NCBI GenBank assembly: GCA_001051155.2
Contig: JYIP02000006.1
Coordinates: forward strand, 1,302,001 to 1,366,000
DNA length: 64,000 bases
Direction: 5' to 3'
Origin: Chrysoporthe austroafricana
Lineage: Eukaryota > Ascomycota > Sordariomycetes > Diaporthales > Cryphonectriaceae
Shown piece after piece: positions 51,532 to 63,277 of this stretch. A model generated the notes under the pieces. The model was not told the DNA's origin and did not search any database. It saw only the letters and a list, made by a program, of their open reading frames with translations. The translations under genes were made by a program, and so were the position numbers. Each line of letters begins with the position of its first letter. Positions within the stretch are counted from its first letter, which is position 1.

Positions 51532-54117
51532 ATGCGACGAGCGCTGCTCAGCGCTCCACAGTCGCAACAAGGCATTTCGAGACTTCCTTGCCGGACCTGG
51601 TCCCGAAATATCCGTGATCATGGTGGAATTCCACCATGCCTCGCGACAAAACGCCATGCTTCATCATTCACCTTCACATCCACGGTACCACCGCGCCGAC
51701 AGGCCAGGGCAGCGGCCGAGGAGGTGACGTTGGGCGAACTTGGTGATGAGGACGTCTCTTTTTCCGAAGGGCTCAAGCAGGGAATTGCACAGGCTTTGTC
51801 AAAGCATCGAAAACTCGCAAAGACAGGCTCGATTCTAACCAACTACCCACCGCCAGGATCAAAACTATACGGGAAATGGCAGTCACTGTCTGTGGACCAC
51901 GACAAGCTCATTCAAGAATCCGACATCAACGCCTCAGACAGCCGGACCATGAGGCTCGTGGACCAGCCTGAGCATGAGCAGGACGTTGAACTATGGAGTT
52001 GTCTCCTTCAGTTTGTCCACCGGCGGATGGGCCGCGATGGCGTCATTATGCTGTGGCAGTCCATCGCTAAGAGACGGAATCTGTACCGGATAGATGGACC
52101 TCTGGCACAGAACTTCTGGAGCATGGTTTTGATCTCAGCTGTGTCTAGCGAGACTTTCCTGCGAGACGTTGTCGACTATGCCGAGTGGATGTGTGAGGCC
52201 CATCACGTTCGGTGGCCTCAGTTGTATTCCACGGTCATTTCCTATATGCTAGAAAATGCCCGCAAGAGCGAGCTTCTGCGATGGCACGTCACTTTGATGC
52301 CTTCTTTCGGGCCCAACGAAGCCGAATTTGTCGACCTGATGAAGAATTTCATCACAAATCCAGACCGCCGCATTCAGAACTCGCTCAGGCTCCTGTACAC
52401 TTACAGTGCTCACCGCAAGCTCTATGACATTCTAATTCCATACCTCTACACCAAAGGCCATGCTACTCTTGCCATGCAATGGCGCACGGTGTTGTGCAAT
52501 CTCAACGACACTCCCATATCTCTGGTAGCGCGACCGTTCTTACGCTTTGTGGGCGCTTACTATCCCAACACACCACTAACCGATGACGAGAGGATGGTAG
52601 CGGGACTGGTATCGAACGAACCGGAAGTTGAGGGTTCGGCATTTCAACCTTCAGAAGCAGCCATCACCGGTCGGAATCTGAGCTACCTGATCAATCGAGT
52701 ACATGGCGAGACATTCGGCATCCAAGAGAAGCCTTACAACGACAGACTCGGCGCAAAATGGTTCGCAAGCTCTTGGGTGGGCCTCGATTTCGCCATTAAT
52801 GTCATCTATACGATGGGCATGAAGGGAATCGGCCCATTGTCACTGCAGTCTATCGCGTTGCGGGAGGGTAACGCACAGGGCGTGCTTCATCGCATCGATC
52901 AGTTGCAACAGCTCAAAATCAGTCTCCCGCGAACAAATTATGTGAAGGCTGTTCGGCATTATGCTGCGATTGGCGACAACGAGTCACTCCTGGAACTGCT
53001 TCACTCTGACATCCATCCAGACGTCTTCGACGATGAGCTCGCACAGGAGGAACTGCTCGCTAGTTGCGTCCGGGCTGATGATTGGAAGACATATCGCCTT
53101 GTTCTTCGGACGAGGTTGGCTGTACTATCCAGCGTGGTCGCAAATGCAAGCGACCGTGTGATTGAGTCCTGCGTCCGCCAGAGCAATGGGGCCATGACGC
53201 TCCAAGTGCTCCAAGAAATGTCGGCGCACAAACTCAGCCTGGCGCCTATGACCAGCCACATTCTCTCAAGCTTCATCTTGCGGAACCTCTCACCACACGC
53301 CAGACCTCGGGAGTTAAGAGAGCACGTCGACCTGCAAATATCTCTTTGTCGCCAGCTAGCAACCACTCGCTTCCCACCCGCCGTCGAGGTCTGGCAGACC
53401 CTCCTCTACCGCCTGGGCCGCGAGCACCGCCTCGTGGACCTCGAGCGGCTGTCCCTACATATCCTCCACCTCTTCGCCGACCACAATACCTCGGACCATC
53501 CCATGTGGATCTCGCATATGGCCGATGTCCCGGCGATTTTGCACTCGGAATCCCCCTACCCTAACTTCCAGAAACTCCCGCGCGACCTGCCCATCCGCCA
53601 CGAGAAACACCCACTCCGCCAGATCTTCGACCAAAAACTACAGAATTCGATTGTAAGATGGGGATTCATGTACACGCGGTACGAGCCCGAGGCCGAGGCC
53701 GCTGCGGCTTCGGTGCTTACCACCAAGTCGCCCTCTTTCGCGCCAGGCCAGGACATTCGTCACCCAGCGACGTTTCACTTTGCGCGCGGCATCAGGCTGC
53801 TTGCCATGTTGCGCGACAGAGGCATGTTCACGCTCGCGCCGACGGTGCGGAAGCAGGCGACGATGAGGCTTGTAGATCTGTACAGGGGTGAGGGCAGAGC
53901 GGGTTATGAGTGGGTGCATGGGAACCCGAGGCTGTCGCAACTGAGGAGGAAGACGCGATTGAGTCTTTCTGAGGCGAAAATGTTGTGTGATGCGGCGTGG
54001 GGGACTAGGGAGATCGTGCCGAGTCTTCTGGATCTGCATAGGAGTATTGAGCTGGCGGAAGAGGGAGACAGACTGAGCGGTCTGCAGATGACGCTGGAAA
54101 GGCTCAAGAAGGATTAG
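51532..54117 (+). CDS. Mitochondrial helical-repeat (PPR-like) protein
   Basis: Long protein of 861 residues in one exon. I place the start at ATG 51532 (MRRALLSAPQSQQG); the frame is open back to a TTG at 51496, which is not a usable start here. The first 55 residues are Arg/Ser/Pro-rich without acids, as in a matrix targeting signal. The rest is almost wholly helical with repeated pairs of helices, for example WSCLLQFVHRRMGRDGVIM, LYSTVISYMLENARKSELL, LLYTYSAHRKLYDILIPYL and NYVKAVRHYAAIGDNESLL. This is the look of degenerate fungal pentatricopeptide proteins, which act on mitochondrial mRNAs (Neurospora cya-5 and yeast Pet309 for COX1 are examples). The exact RNA target cannot be told from sequence. 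Its divergent neighbour is COX7. Confidence 0.75.
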   Translation: MRRALLSAPQSQQGISRLPCRTWSRNIRDHGGIPPCLATKRHASSFTFTSTVPPRRQARAAAEEVTLGELGDEDVSFSEGLKQGIAQALSKHRKLAKTGSILTNYPPPGSKLYGKWQSLSVDHDKLIQESDINASDSRTMRLVDQPEHEQDVELWSCLLQFVHRRMGRDGVIMLWQSIAKRRNLYRIDGPLAQNFWSMVLISAVSSETFLRDVVDYAEWMCEAHHVRWPQLYSTVISYMLENARKSELLRWHVTLMPSFGPNEAEFVDLMKNFITNPDRRIQNSLRLLYTYSAHRKLYDILIPYLYTKGHATLAMQWRTVLCNLNDTPISLVARPFLRFVGAYYPNTPLTDDERMVAGLVSNEPEVEGSAFQPSEAAITGRNLSYLINRVHGETFGIQEKPYNDRLGAKWFASSWVGLDFAINVIYTMGMKGIGPLSLQSIALREGNAQGVLHRIDQLQQLKISLPRTNYVKAVRHYAAIGDNESLLELLHSDIHPDVFDDELAQEELLASCVRADDWKTYRLVLRTRLAVLSSVVANASDRVIESCVRQSNGAMTLQVLQEMSAHKLSLAPMTSHILSSFILRNLSPHARPRELREHVDLQISLCRQLATTRFPPAVEVWQTLLYRLGREHRLVDLERLSLHILHLFADHNTSDHPMWISHMADVPAILHSESPYPNFQKLPRDLPIRHEKHPLRQIFDQKLQNSIVRWGFMYTRYEPEAEAAAASVLTTKSPSFAPGQDIRHPATFHFARGIRLLAMLRDRGMFTLAPTVRKQATMRLVDLYRGEGRAGYEWVHGNPRLSQLRRKTRLSLSEAKMLCDAAWGTREIVPSLLDLHRSIELAEEGDRLSGLQMTLERLKKD

Positions 54118-54329
54118 TGGATACTGTACTGTATTGATATATTTCAAAATGAGGTTGGATATCTGTCACCCGTGGAGGAAATACCCGCTCTACATCGAGT
54201 AATGATACGTGTATAAGGTTTATACCAAGAGAGCTCAGTGCCACATCGATCACGTTGATGTTTTCGTAAGTTCTATTCCTACGCTGAGTGATATGGTATT
54301 AAAGCATCACTGGCGGCTTTGGCTGCCCA

Positions 54330-55756
54330 TCATCCTCCTCTCCTCGACGGTCTATGCCTTATACGATCCAGCATTCTTCTCGTGTAACTCTGCGTCTCGA
54401 CCCCGAACATCTCGTCCGGCTCTGCATGACGAGGACCAGCTCCCATCGCGACAATACCCTCGTCCATATTCACCTCGCCCGGACTCCCACCACCACCTCC
54501 TGCCCCTCCGTCGTGCCCTCCGTCGTGCCCTCCTCCGCTCCCCCGCTTCGGCTTCACCAGAAGCAATATGAACATGCCCACCACGATCAAGAACAGCAGG
54601 AATATGATCTTCCTCTTGGTCGTCTTCTTCTGATACCCACTCGCGACCTTGAGCTCTCGGTCCGCCTCCTTGACGTCCGTCGCCATGCGCTCCACGTTGT
54701 AGTCGATCCGGTCCAGCATGGTACCCTGGTCGATGACCATGGTCTGTAGGTCACGGAACAAGTCGGACAGGTCGATGATGCCCTGCGCGATCTCCTCGAT
54801 CTCACGCTCGCGCTGGATGATGGCGGCGTCGTTCTTGTGGAGCTGTTTCTGGCGGAGGGAGGACTGCAGGGCGGACTGCGAGAAGGACTTGTCGGTCTCG
54901 GACTCCAGCAGGGTTATGTCCGTATTGTAGGAGCTGCCACCGAGGGGCGTGAAGGAGCGCTCCGGGTTCGGCGAGGGAAGGGCTGGGTTCTGGAGGCCGC
55001 GCAGCTCTGTCTCCTGTCAGCAGGGCCCGCTCACACGGGAATGCACGAGGTAGATGGGGGATAGGATGCGACGGGGACGGGGCCGAACATACTCTTCAGG
55101 TAAGTACTCTGCTTCTTCCGGAACCCGGCGCTCGCCTCCTGCACCCTCGCCGCGAGGCTGACCCGTATGTTCTTCGCCATGACCTCCTCGGCCTTCGTCA
55201 TGGTCCCGGCCGCCTTCTGCTCGCGCACCATGGCCTCGATCCGTTGGATGCACCTGTGACAGTCATGGAACCCCTTGGTGATGTCCTGCGTCAGGCTCTC
55301 GATGTCCCGCTCCTCGGCGCGCTTGGTCGCGTCGTCGTCGAACCCGGGCAGCACGTGCTGCTGGTGGAGGCGCTCGAGCTTCTGGGACTTCTTGGCGACG
55401 TCGGACAGGATCTCGGTCACCTCGTCGGTGATGTCCGCCCAGCGCGGCGGGAGCAGGTCCATCTCTATCACGGCGTCGCCGTCGTCGTGGTAGTCGGCGG
55501 AACCGGCGGAGAGGAGGCCGCGCCGGTCGTCATCGGCGGAGAAGAGCACGGAGGACCCCGTTGTCGCGCCGAAGCGCTCGGTGCTGCTGGGGATGGCAGA
55601 GGAGCCGCCATACTTGTTGCGGTGCGTCGGGTGGTGGGCGTAGGACTGCCGGTAGGAGAGGTAGCTGTGTTCGCAGGGCGGTTAAAAGGAGAGCCCGGCT
55701 GTGACGTATGGGTGAGGTCGCGACGAGGCTTACAGGTTGGTCCGGTCTCGCCACAT
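54330..55756 (-). CDS. TLG2: t-SNARE syntaxin Tlg2 (syntaxin 16 type, Qa-SNARE)
   Basis: Qa-SNARE for fusion of endosome-derived vesicles with the trans-Golgi and for the Cvt pathway. Three exons: 55734-55756 (23 nt), 55093-55664 and 54330-55006; 423 residues. The start MWRDRTNLYLSYRQSYAHHP is the conserved Tlg2 N-peptide that binds the SM protein Vps45. An Habc region lies in the middle (LPPRWADITDEVTEILSDV, LERLHQQHVLPGF). The SNARE helix is about residues 257-320 with the zero-layer Gln in DLFRDLQTMVIDQG; the single membrane helix is 331-349. After the membrane comes a long Gly/His/Asp-rich lumenal tail of about 74 residues. The acceptor before 55006 was chosen to give YLKKLRGL. Confidence 0.94.
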
Positions 55757-56690
55757 GGCGGACGCCGGGGAGGGAGCGACGAGTGCTTCAGTGTGGCCTC
55801 TGGGCAGCTCGTGGGGGTTTATGGCAGAGTCGCGCTGATGATGGCCTGGCTGTGCTGTAGCCTTGGTAGAATCATCACATGGCCAGCTGTCGTTGTAGGC
55901 TATGCAGGCGCATCAGGGGTTTGTGAGGTCCAAGCAGGTGGAGAGGTGGCTGTAGCGGAAGAAGGCAGAGTGATCTCCTGTGTCCCGAATTAGACTGACG
56001 AATTGGGACTCGAATAGTGGCAGAGAAGGCTGAGCAGGGTGACCAGAGCTACAGCCTTGAGTACCTACCGCCCGCGGTTACTGAGTATGATAGGGATGAG
56101 CGAGTGTGATCAGCCTGCTGCAGCCGACCAACCGGGTCAGGCTAGGCTAGCACTAAGGGGAGCCAGGCCCTACTATTATGGTGTTAGATAGCACCCGGAC
56201 AGCGTCTGACGACGTCGCTCTGACATGTCTTAAGGGAGACGACAGCCTGAGAGGTAGGTGTCCGGATTACGTACCATGTCACTTCAAAGATCGAGTATTC
56301 GACGACAATGTAGGCTACATGATTCTGGGCAACAATAAACAACTATTTTTTGTTAGCTACGTCCCGCTACAGGCCGTTCGAATATGTTGATAATGCTACG
56401 TGTACCCAGTACTTCGTGTTCAACTGGGAGCAACCTGTACACTTGCAGGGTGCTATGTGACTGAAACCCTCTTTGTGTCCCTAGTGTATAATACAGTCCA
56501 CTGTTCAGGCGGACTGCACGTGAGCGTATACGTATACAAGCGAATAGAGGATGCCATAATACAGATGTAGGTTGGGGAGCCTATGAGCCTGATGCTGTCC
56601 AGAGAGCTGAAAGAGTTTAAAGGGTACATGGGTGGCTCCTACACCCTTGAGTAGGTGGTCAGAGGCAGCCCAGCCTGCCCCAGCGCAGGC
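55757..56690. other. Divergent upstream region of TLG2 and calmodulin; nothing recognised
   Basis: No exon is supported. A 12-bp palindrome GTATACGTATAC lies near 56525. Confidence 0.45.
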
Positions 56691-56960
56691 CAGCCCAGCT
56701 CAGCTCTGCCCGTCTGGCTGTCCCTCTCCACCGTTGGCGCTACCCCACCCCTGTTCCCGCTCGCCAGTCACTCGCCGCCCCTTTTAGATGGAGCCCTTTC
56801 CCGCTCTTGTTCCCTCGCAACACCAGAGCTGGATCTTATCCTGCACCACCAACGAAGCTCGCCCTTCTCGTAACCCTCGCCCGCCAGCCCTCTGCCAACG
56901 TCGACGATCTCCGGAAGAGATCCCAATCCCGTTCGAAACCTCACCCCACCCACAGTGAAT
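56691..56960 (+). promoter_or_regulatory. Pyrimidine-rich leader of calmodulin with a possible uORF
   Basis: C/T-rich sequence fits a strong fungal promoter and leader. An upstream ATG at 56788 opens a 56-codon frame whose TGA (56956-56958) ends two bases before the calmodulin ATG (56961). Whether the uORF is in the mRNA depends on the transcription start, which is unknown. Confidence 0.45.
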
Positions 56961-58017
<1,057 letters not shown>

Positions 58018-59562
58018 AGGATCGGTGCTTCGTAGGCCCCACAGCCCTATACCACAACTACGATTCCCTAGGTCATGATAAAATTGGAACCATTTTCCTG
58101 AGATTTTCCTGAGAATATGTGGCTTGCGTTGCTTTCGCATGGTAGCTGCCTGCCCGTCCCTGGACGATACTGCCGTCTTGCTTTCCTGCTGAAGAGAGGG
58201 GGACATGAGACCAATGACGACTGGGCCCCAGCGTGAGATGGCGTCTGTAGGCTTTTTATCTGCTCGCACAATCTAATTGCCGACCACAAATGTCGTTGCC
58301 AGACCTGGTCCCAGAGCAACGTGCTGGTGCCTAATACAGAATGTGATCACATGCCGGGCCGATCCCGGAGTCCACTACGGCAATCTTCATAGTGCTCGAC
58401 TCACGGACCGTGAGCTGCGCATCCCACGAGAGGCAGACGCTGCTGTTCTCTGTGATGCGGGCCCCGCCAACCCTGTCAGCCGAATATCGATCCGGGACTT
58501 GGGTAGACAATCAGAGATGTCACACACGGAGGCAACCAAGGTCAAGCGCGTTCACGAAGCCAACGTCATCATATCCGCATCTGCAGGGCGGGCCGTTCTG
58601 GCCAGGCACTGTGCGTCCCCGATTGTGGCAGTGCTCCCTAGCGTCACCGTTGTTGGCTCAGGGAACCCATTCTGGTCCTCAGCCCTACGGGAAGTTCTTG
58701 GTGAGCTATGTATAGACCGAGGCTGTAGACTCTACTCCTCGTCTCTGCATGCGGTGTGTGGTGGACTGCGCGGAGAGGAACGCGGGAGGGGCGTATATGC
58801 CATCCTTAGACGGGGGCTCCTGACGGCGAGGATTGGTTGGGATGGTGTTCTCACAACTCTCCACCTCTTGGACCATATGGAGGGAGGGGATCTCGACATT
58901 CTGATTCTGTCCCACTGACTCCTGGCCTGCTATGCTGCTCATCAGTACTACATCTTCCCCTTCGTCCGTGCTAACGGAATTGAGTTCGGTGGCCACTGTA
59001 GATCTCTGGAGTATGAAGTCGGCCAAGATCCTAGAGACGAACTACTATGTACTCGTGCCATGGTATAATACTTGAGGGACTGGAAATAGGCCAGGGGGTC
59101 TTCGGCCCGTCCTCATCCCTTTTCTCTAGTGGAGTTCCTCCCGCAGCGTCCCGCTGTCAGCCCGGCCCTGAGCCAAGCTCGGCTCCACGTCTTTACTTAG
59201 CCCCCGTGCTCCCGTCCCGTCCTCATCTCTTGGACTGGACTGGACTGAGGAAGTACGACCTCGAGGGCCATACGTGCTGTGGTAGGATGATCTGCCCGCC
59301 TCGTGCGCATCATACCACACCGCTTCTTCTCTGAGATTTTGGTGTTTCTCAGCCCGTCTTTCCCAATGCTGAGGTAGGCCTATCTGGTGGAGCTTCGTTG
59401 TCAGCGCCTCCTACTCTTCGACGTCACTCGCCGGCGCCGAAGCTTAACCTCCGCCCGCGTAATCAGCGATGTGAGCACCAGAGCCCTTGGATTCTTGCTC
59501 CCGCCTTCATTCCGACCCCGAGCCGTCCTGTGCCTCATCCTGCCTCCCGTCGATCCTTCAAG
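58018..59562. other. 1.5 kb between calmodulin and the GH47 gene; nothing recognised
   Basis: Calmodulin 3' UTR and the upstream region of the mannosidase. A 213-codon open frame at 58277-58918 starts from TTG and looks random. CT-rich leader sequence precedes position 59563. Confidence 0.5.
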
Positions 59563-61488
59563 ATGCGCTCCCTCCGCCGATGGCGCCCCTTAATCCTGTT
59601 GGTGACCGTATGGCTGCTCTTCATGTTCTACCTCTTCCGCGACGATGTCGACTTCCCCTCCGAGCCGCAGGTTCCCCAGGCCATACCCAAGAACCGCCCG
59701 GCCTCGGGGCACCACGACGCCGCGGATGTAGAAGACATCTTCAAGAACGGGCCTGCAGTGAACGGTGGCAAGATCAACGCGGACCACTGGTGGAACCTGC
59801 CAAAGCGCTTTCCGATCGAGAGCCCGCGGCCGCTGCCCCCGATCAAGGCCGGGAAGAGCAAGATACCCAAGATCCAGGCGCCGCCACCGCCCGAGTCCGC
59901 GTCCGCGAGGGAGGTGCGCCTCAAGAGGCAGGCCGCGGTCAAGGAGAGCTTCATCCACAGCTGGAGCGGCTACAAGAAATACGCCTGGATGTCCGACGAG
60001 GTCACACCCCTCACGGGCCACCCCAAGAATCCCTTCGGGGGCTGGGCCGCGACGCTGGTGGACGCGCTGGACAGCCTCTGGATCATGGGGCTGGAAGAGG
60101 AGTTTGAGGAGGCGGTGCGGGCTGCCGAGCTGGTGGACTTCAGCAAGACAAAGGCGGACCGGATCAACGTCTTCGAGACGACGATCCGGTATCTCGGTGG
60201 CTACCTGGGTGCGTACGAGCTGAGCGGGAAGAAGCACGAGGGGCTGTTGAGGAAGGCCGAAGAGGTCGCCGAGCTGTTGCTGTGCGCGTTCGACACGGAG
60301 AACCACATGCCGATTGCGAGGTGGGACTGGAAATATTACATGACCGGTCACGAGCAGACCCACAGCAAGGACGTTCTCGTCTCAGAGCTGGGGTCGCTGT
60401 CGCTCGAGTTCACCAAGCTCTCGCAGCTGACCGGGGACACGAGATACTACGACGCCGTGCAGCGGATATCAGACGTGCTGGAGAGTGCCCAGTTCAAGAC
60501 AAGGCTCCCCGGGATGTGGCCAGTCACGATCAACATGAAGAGAGACCCATCCGCGCCGGACTTCACAGACGATAACTTCTTTACCCTCGGGGGGATGTCC
60601 GACTCGCTCTACGAGTACTTCCCCAAGCAGTACCTCCTTCTAGGCGGCGCCCTCGAGCAGCCGCGCAAGATGTACGAGAGCTTCATCGAGGTAGCCAAGA
60701 CGAAGCTCTTCAAGCGCGTCTTCAACCCGGAGAACAGGCCCATCGTCCTCTCCGGCGACATGCAGGTCAAGCTAACCAACTGGGCCGCCGTCCAGGAGAA
60801 GTACATCAGCAAGGGCCAGCACCTCACCTGCTTCACCGGGGGCATGGTCGGGCTCGCGGCCCGGATCTTCGACCGCCCCGGCGATCTCGACCTCGCCGCG
60901 CAGCTGACGGACGGCTGCGTGTGGGCGTACGGCTCGCTGCCAACGGGCCTGATGCCCGAGCTCTTCCTCTTCGCGCCGTGCGGCGGCATCGACGAGAGCC
61001 AGACGGGGTACCGGTGCGCCTGGGATGAGCGGGAGTGGCGGAAGCAGATCCGCGACTACTACGCGGGCGACAACCCCGAGAAGCTGGCCTGGGACCCCAT
61101 GAGTCCCGAGGTCGAGAAGTTGATCCGGGCTAAGGGCTTGGTCCCGGGGTTCGTCGAAATGATAGACAAGAAGTACATCCTGCGCCCGGAGGCGATTGAG
61201 TCCGTGTTCATCATGTACAGGCTCACGGGCGACAGCAGGTGGGCGGAGACGGCGTGGAGCATGTTCGAGACTATCGAGAAGGTCACAAGGTCCGGGATTG
61301 CCGCTGCCGGCGTCAGGGACGTCACGGGCGTGGACGCGCTGGATCACCTCGACTCCATGGAGAGTTTCTGGCTCGCCGAGACGCTCAAATACTTCTACCT
61401 GGTGTTCTCAGAGTGGGACCTGGTAGACCTGGACAAGTGGGTGTTGAACACCGAAGCGCACCCTCTTCGGAGGCCGGATGTTGCTTAG
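59563..61488 (+). CDS. Glycoside hydrolase family 47 alpha-1,2-mannosidase (class I)
   Basis: Type II membrane enzyme of the ER/Golgi that trims alpha-1,2-mannose from N-glycans. I start at ATG 59563 (MRSLRRWRPLILLVTVWLL); the frame runs open upstream from a TTG, but the basic residues plus a membrane helix at 8-25 mark the true N-terminus. Single exon, 641 residues. The stem (30-130) is Pro/Lys-rich. GH47 signatures: FGGWAATLVDALDSLWIMG, FETTIRYLGGYLGAYELSG, FTLGGMSDSLYEYFPKQYLL, HLTCFTGGM, RPEAIESVFIMYRLTGD and the final DHLDSMESFWLAETLKYFYL. The acidic catalytic positions of the family appear present. Whether it is the ER Mns1 type or a Golgi type cannot be told here. Confidence 0.95.
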   Translation: MRSLRRWRPLILLVTVWLLFMFYLFRDDVDFPSEPQVPQAIPKNRPASGHHDAADVEDIFKNGPAVNGGKINADHWWNLPKRFPIESPRPLPPIKAGKSKIPKIQAPPPPESASAREVRLKRQAAVKESFIHSWSGYKKYAWMSDEVTPLTGHPKNPFGGWAATLVDALDSLWIMGLEEEFEEAVRAAELVDFSKTKADRINVFETTIRYLGGYLGAYELSGKKHEGLLRKAEEVAELLLCAFDTENHMPIARWDWKYYMTGHEQTHSKDVLVSELGSLSLEFTKLSQLTGDTRYYDAVQRISDVLESAQFKTRLPGMWPVTINMKRDPSAPDFTDDNFFTLGGMSDSLYEYFPKQYLLLGGALEQPRKMYESFIEVAKTKLFKRVFNPENRPIVLSGDMQVKLTNWAAVQEKYISKGQHLTCFTGGMVGLAARIFDRPGDLDLAAQLTDGCVWAYGSLPTGLMPELFLFAPCGGIDESQTGYRCAWDEREWRKQIRDYYAGDNPEKLAWDPMSPEVEKLIRAKGLVPGFVEMIDKKYILRPEAIESVFIMYRLTGDSRWAETAWSMFETIEKVTRSGIAAAGVRDVTGVDALDHLDSMESFWLAETLKYFYLVFSEWDLVDLDKWVLNTEAHPLRRPDVA

Positions 61489-62604
61489 AATGGATGGAAT
61501 GGCGCAAATTTCGAAGGGTTTCCAAACATCCGCCGGGAAACGTTGAGAGAGAGAACCACGGGTACTGCTGGGCGTTCTAGGGTGTTGTAATGGCATTGGC
61601 CACTGCCGCGCCTGACGCCTGGAAGTTCTCGGCCTGAGATTGTCGACTCTGCCCTGACGATTCTCTTCTGGATCGGCGCGCGCAGTCATCAGACCTTCAC
61701 CCGAACTTCTATGATAACTATAATTTTAAGACTCGATCGACGATAGCGAGGGCACATCATTGTCCCATATATTTCACTCATACCGTGTAAGGCAAAAGCC
61801 CTTTGCAAGTGGCTGAGATACCCGGTCGGTGGGTGGGGCCAGGGGATGTTACATAGTACTATAGCATTTGTCGGCGACGTTGGATGATTGAATGATGTAC
61901 TCTACCCACAGTGGGATAATCGAGATCAACTCAACAAGATCCAGCAGCCTACTACAAGGAAGAAAGAAGCTAAGAATAGCAAAACAAGAAGTAGGAAGAG
62001 AACACGTATCGGATCAGCAACTCATCATCTCGAATTACTGGACCGTCCCTCCCGCAGTCATCAGACAACACCATCGGCATCGTATGTATACGTCTCGAGA
62101 TCGGTAAGGCGCCTGTTTGGAGGGCGCTTTTATCTGTTGCATATTATGGGTCCTATTTCGACTGATACCCAAGGCTCGTCCACGATGCTAGCTTGTTTTC
62201 GGAATCAGCTCCTTACCCTACCAGCCTTCGCCCCGGCCAGATTGCTTACCCGCCCCCAGTTCAGTGTTGTCCGAAGCAGCTCATCACCAGACTCAGCGGA
62301 TGCAGGTTTGGCCGCCGCCGTCAGTTGATTAACAAGTTCTGTACACTTGGACCTGCGGGCCTCCACAGGTTTTTCGCCGTTTTCCAAGAAGGTGATAGCC
62401 CAAGCGGTATATCCACACCTCTCATGTCCCACGTAACTTCACTGTCAGCGCCAAGAGGCGTGGATGCGCCGCGGTGTCCAGGCAGCCATATCCTGCATCT
62501 GGACAGCTGTCGTTTCACGAGCTCGACATTATATCTGCTCGTCCCCTTCGTCTCCCCCCGAGTCTTCTCTCCTCCAGTATCTACCACTTCCAATCTTCAA
62601 TCAT
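61489..62604. other. 1.1 kb between the GH47 gene and the membrane protein gene; nothing recognised
   Basis: Only chance frames, including a 146-codon frame from a TTG at 61888. A CT-rich leader precedes 62605. Confidence 0.5.
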
Positions 62605-63277
62605 CATGCCAGACACTCAGGACCTCCGCCGGCTTGGCCCGCCAGTCGTGCGCACCGCCTGGATCTTCCAGGCCCTCATCGCCGCCCCCGCCTTTGTGTG
62701 CTTCGGTATGAACTCATTCGGGATTGCCTACGATCCCTGGTCGTCTTACAGCCTCTACGAGGCGCTGAAAGAACTCCTCCTCGCCATATTCGCCACCTGC
62801 ATCGTGTTCATCGTGCTTGTCCAGCGCAGCTATCCGGACCCGGCCCCCCGGGTCGCCGCGAGGTTCGAGCTGGCGAAGGGACTGCTCGCCACCGCGACGT
62901 GGCTTTGGCTATTGCTTGACGCGCTGTTCCACACCCCTCCCTACCCCTACGACCCGAGCCGCGAGTACTTGATGAGGAGGATCATCTTCACCGCGACTTC
63001 CGTCGTCATCTTGTTGTTCGTGCCCACCTCGACGCGGGGTCTCATATCGTACAGCGTTTCGTCTGCTGACAGAGTAGTGAAGCCTCTTTTTCTACCCGAC
63101 CGTGTTCTGGAGCGCGAGGCTGGCACGAGAGGCCAGTCAGGAGGCGGAGGATGCGGAGAGAGCAGGGCCGGCGCCGCCAGGCGAAGACACGCCTCTGCTG
63201 CGGGATTGATCACCCACACTTCTTGCTTAGAGACGCCGTCCCGGCAGTTAGGATCGCTCTCCGAACTAGATTGCTGA
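62605..63277 (+). CDS. Predicted four-helix membrane protein, unknown function, apparent frameshift near the 3' end
   Basis: ATG 62605, MPDTQDLRRLGPPVVRTAW. Four hydrophobic segments are visible: about residues 20-40, 52-72, 92-105 and 128-142. I do not recognise the family. After residue 155 the frame turns into a Gly/Arg/Ala-rich, unlikely tail that ends at 63277. One frame over, starting at the T5 run at about 63087-63091, the sequence reads FYPTVFWSARLAREASQEA and then a plausible acidic tail ending GEDTPLLRD with a stop at about 63207. Loss of one T would join the two frames. I found no GT-AG intron of normal size that does it, so a sequencing error or a real frameshift is suspected. Confidence 0.6.

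Noticed and set aside
58277..58918. 213-codon open frame downstream of calmodulin
   Set aside because: Starts from TTG, has no domain, and lies in a probable 3' UTR and intergenic region.
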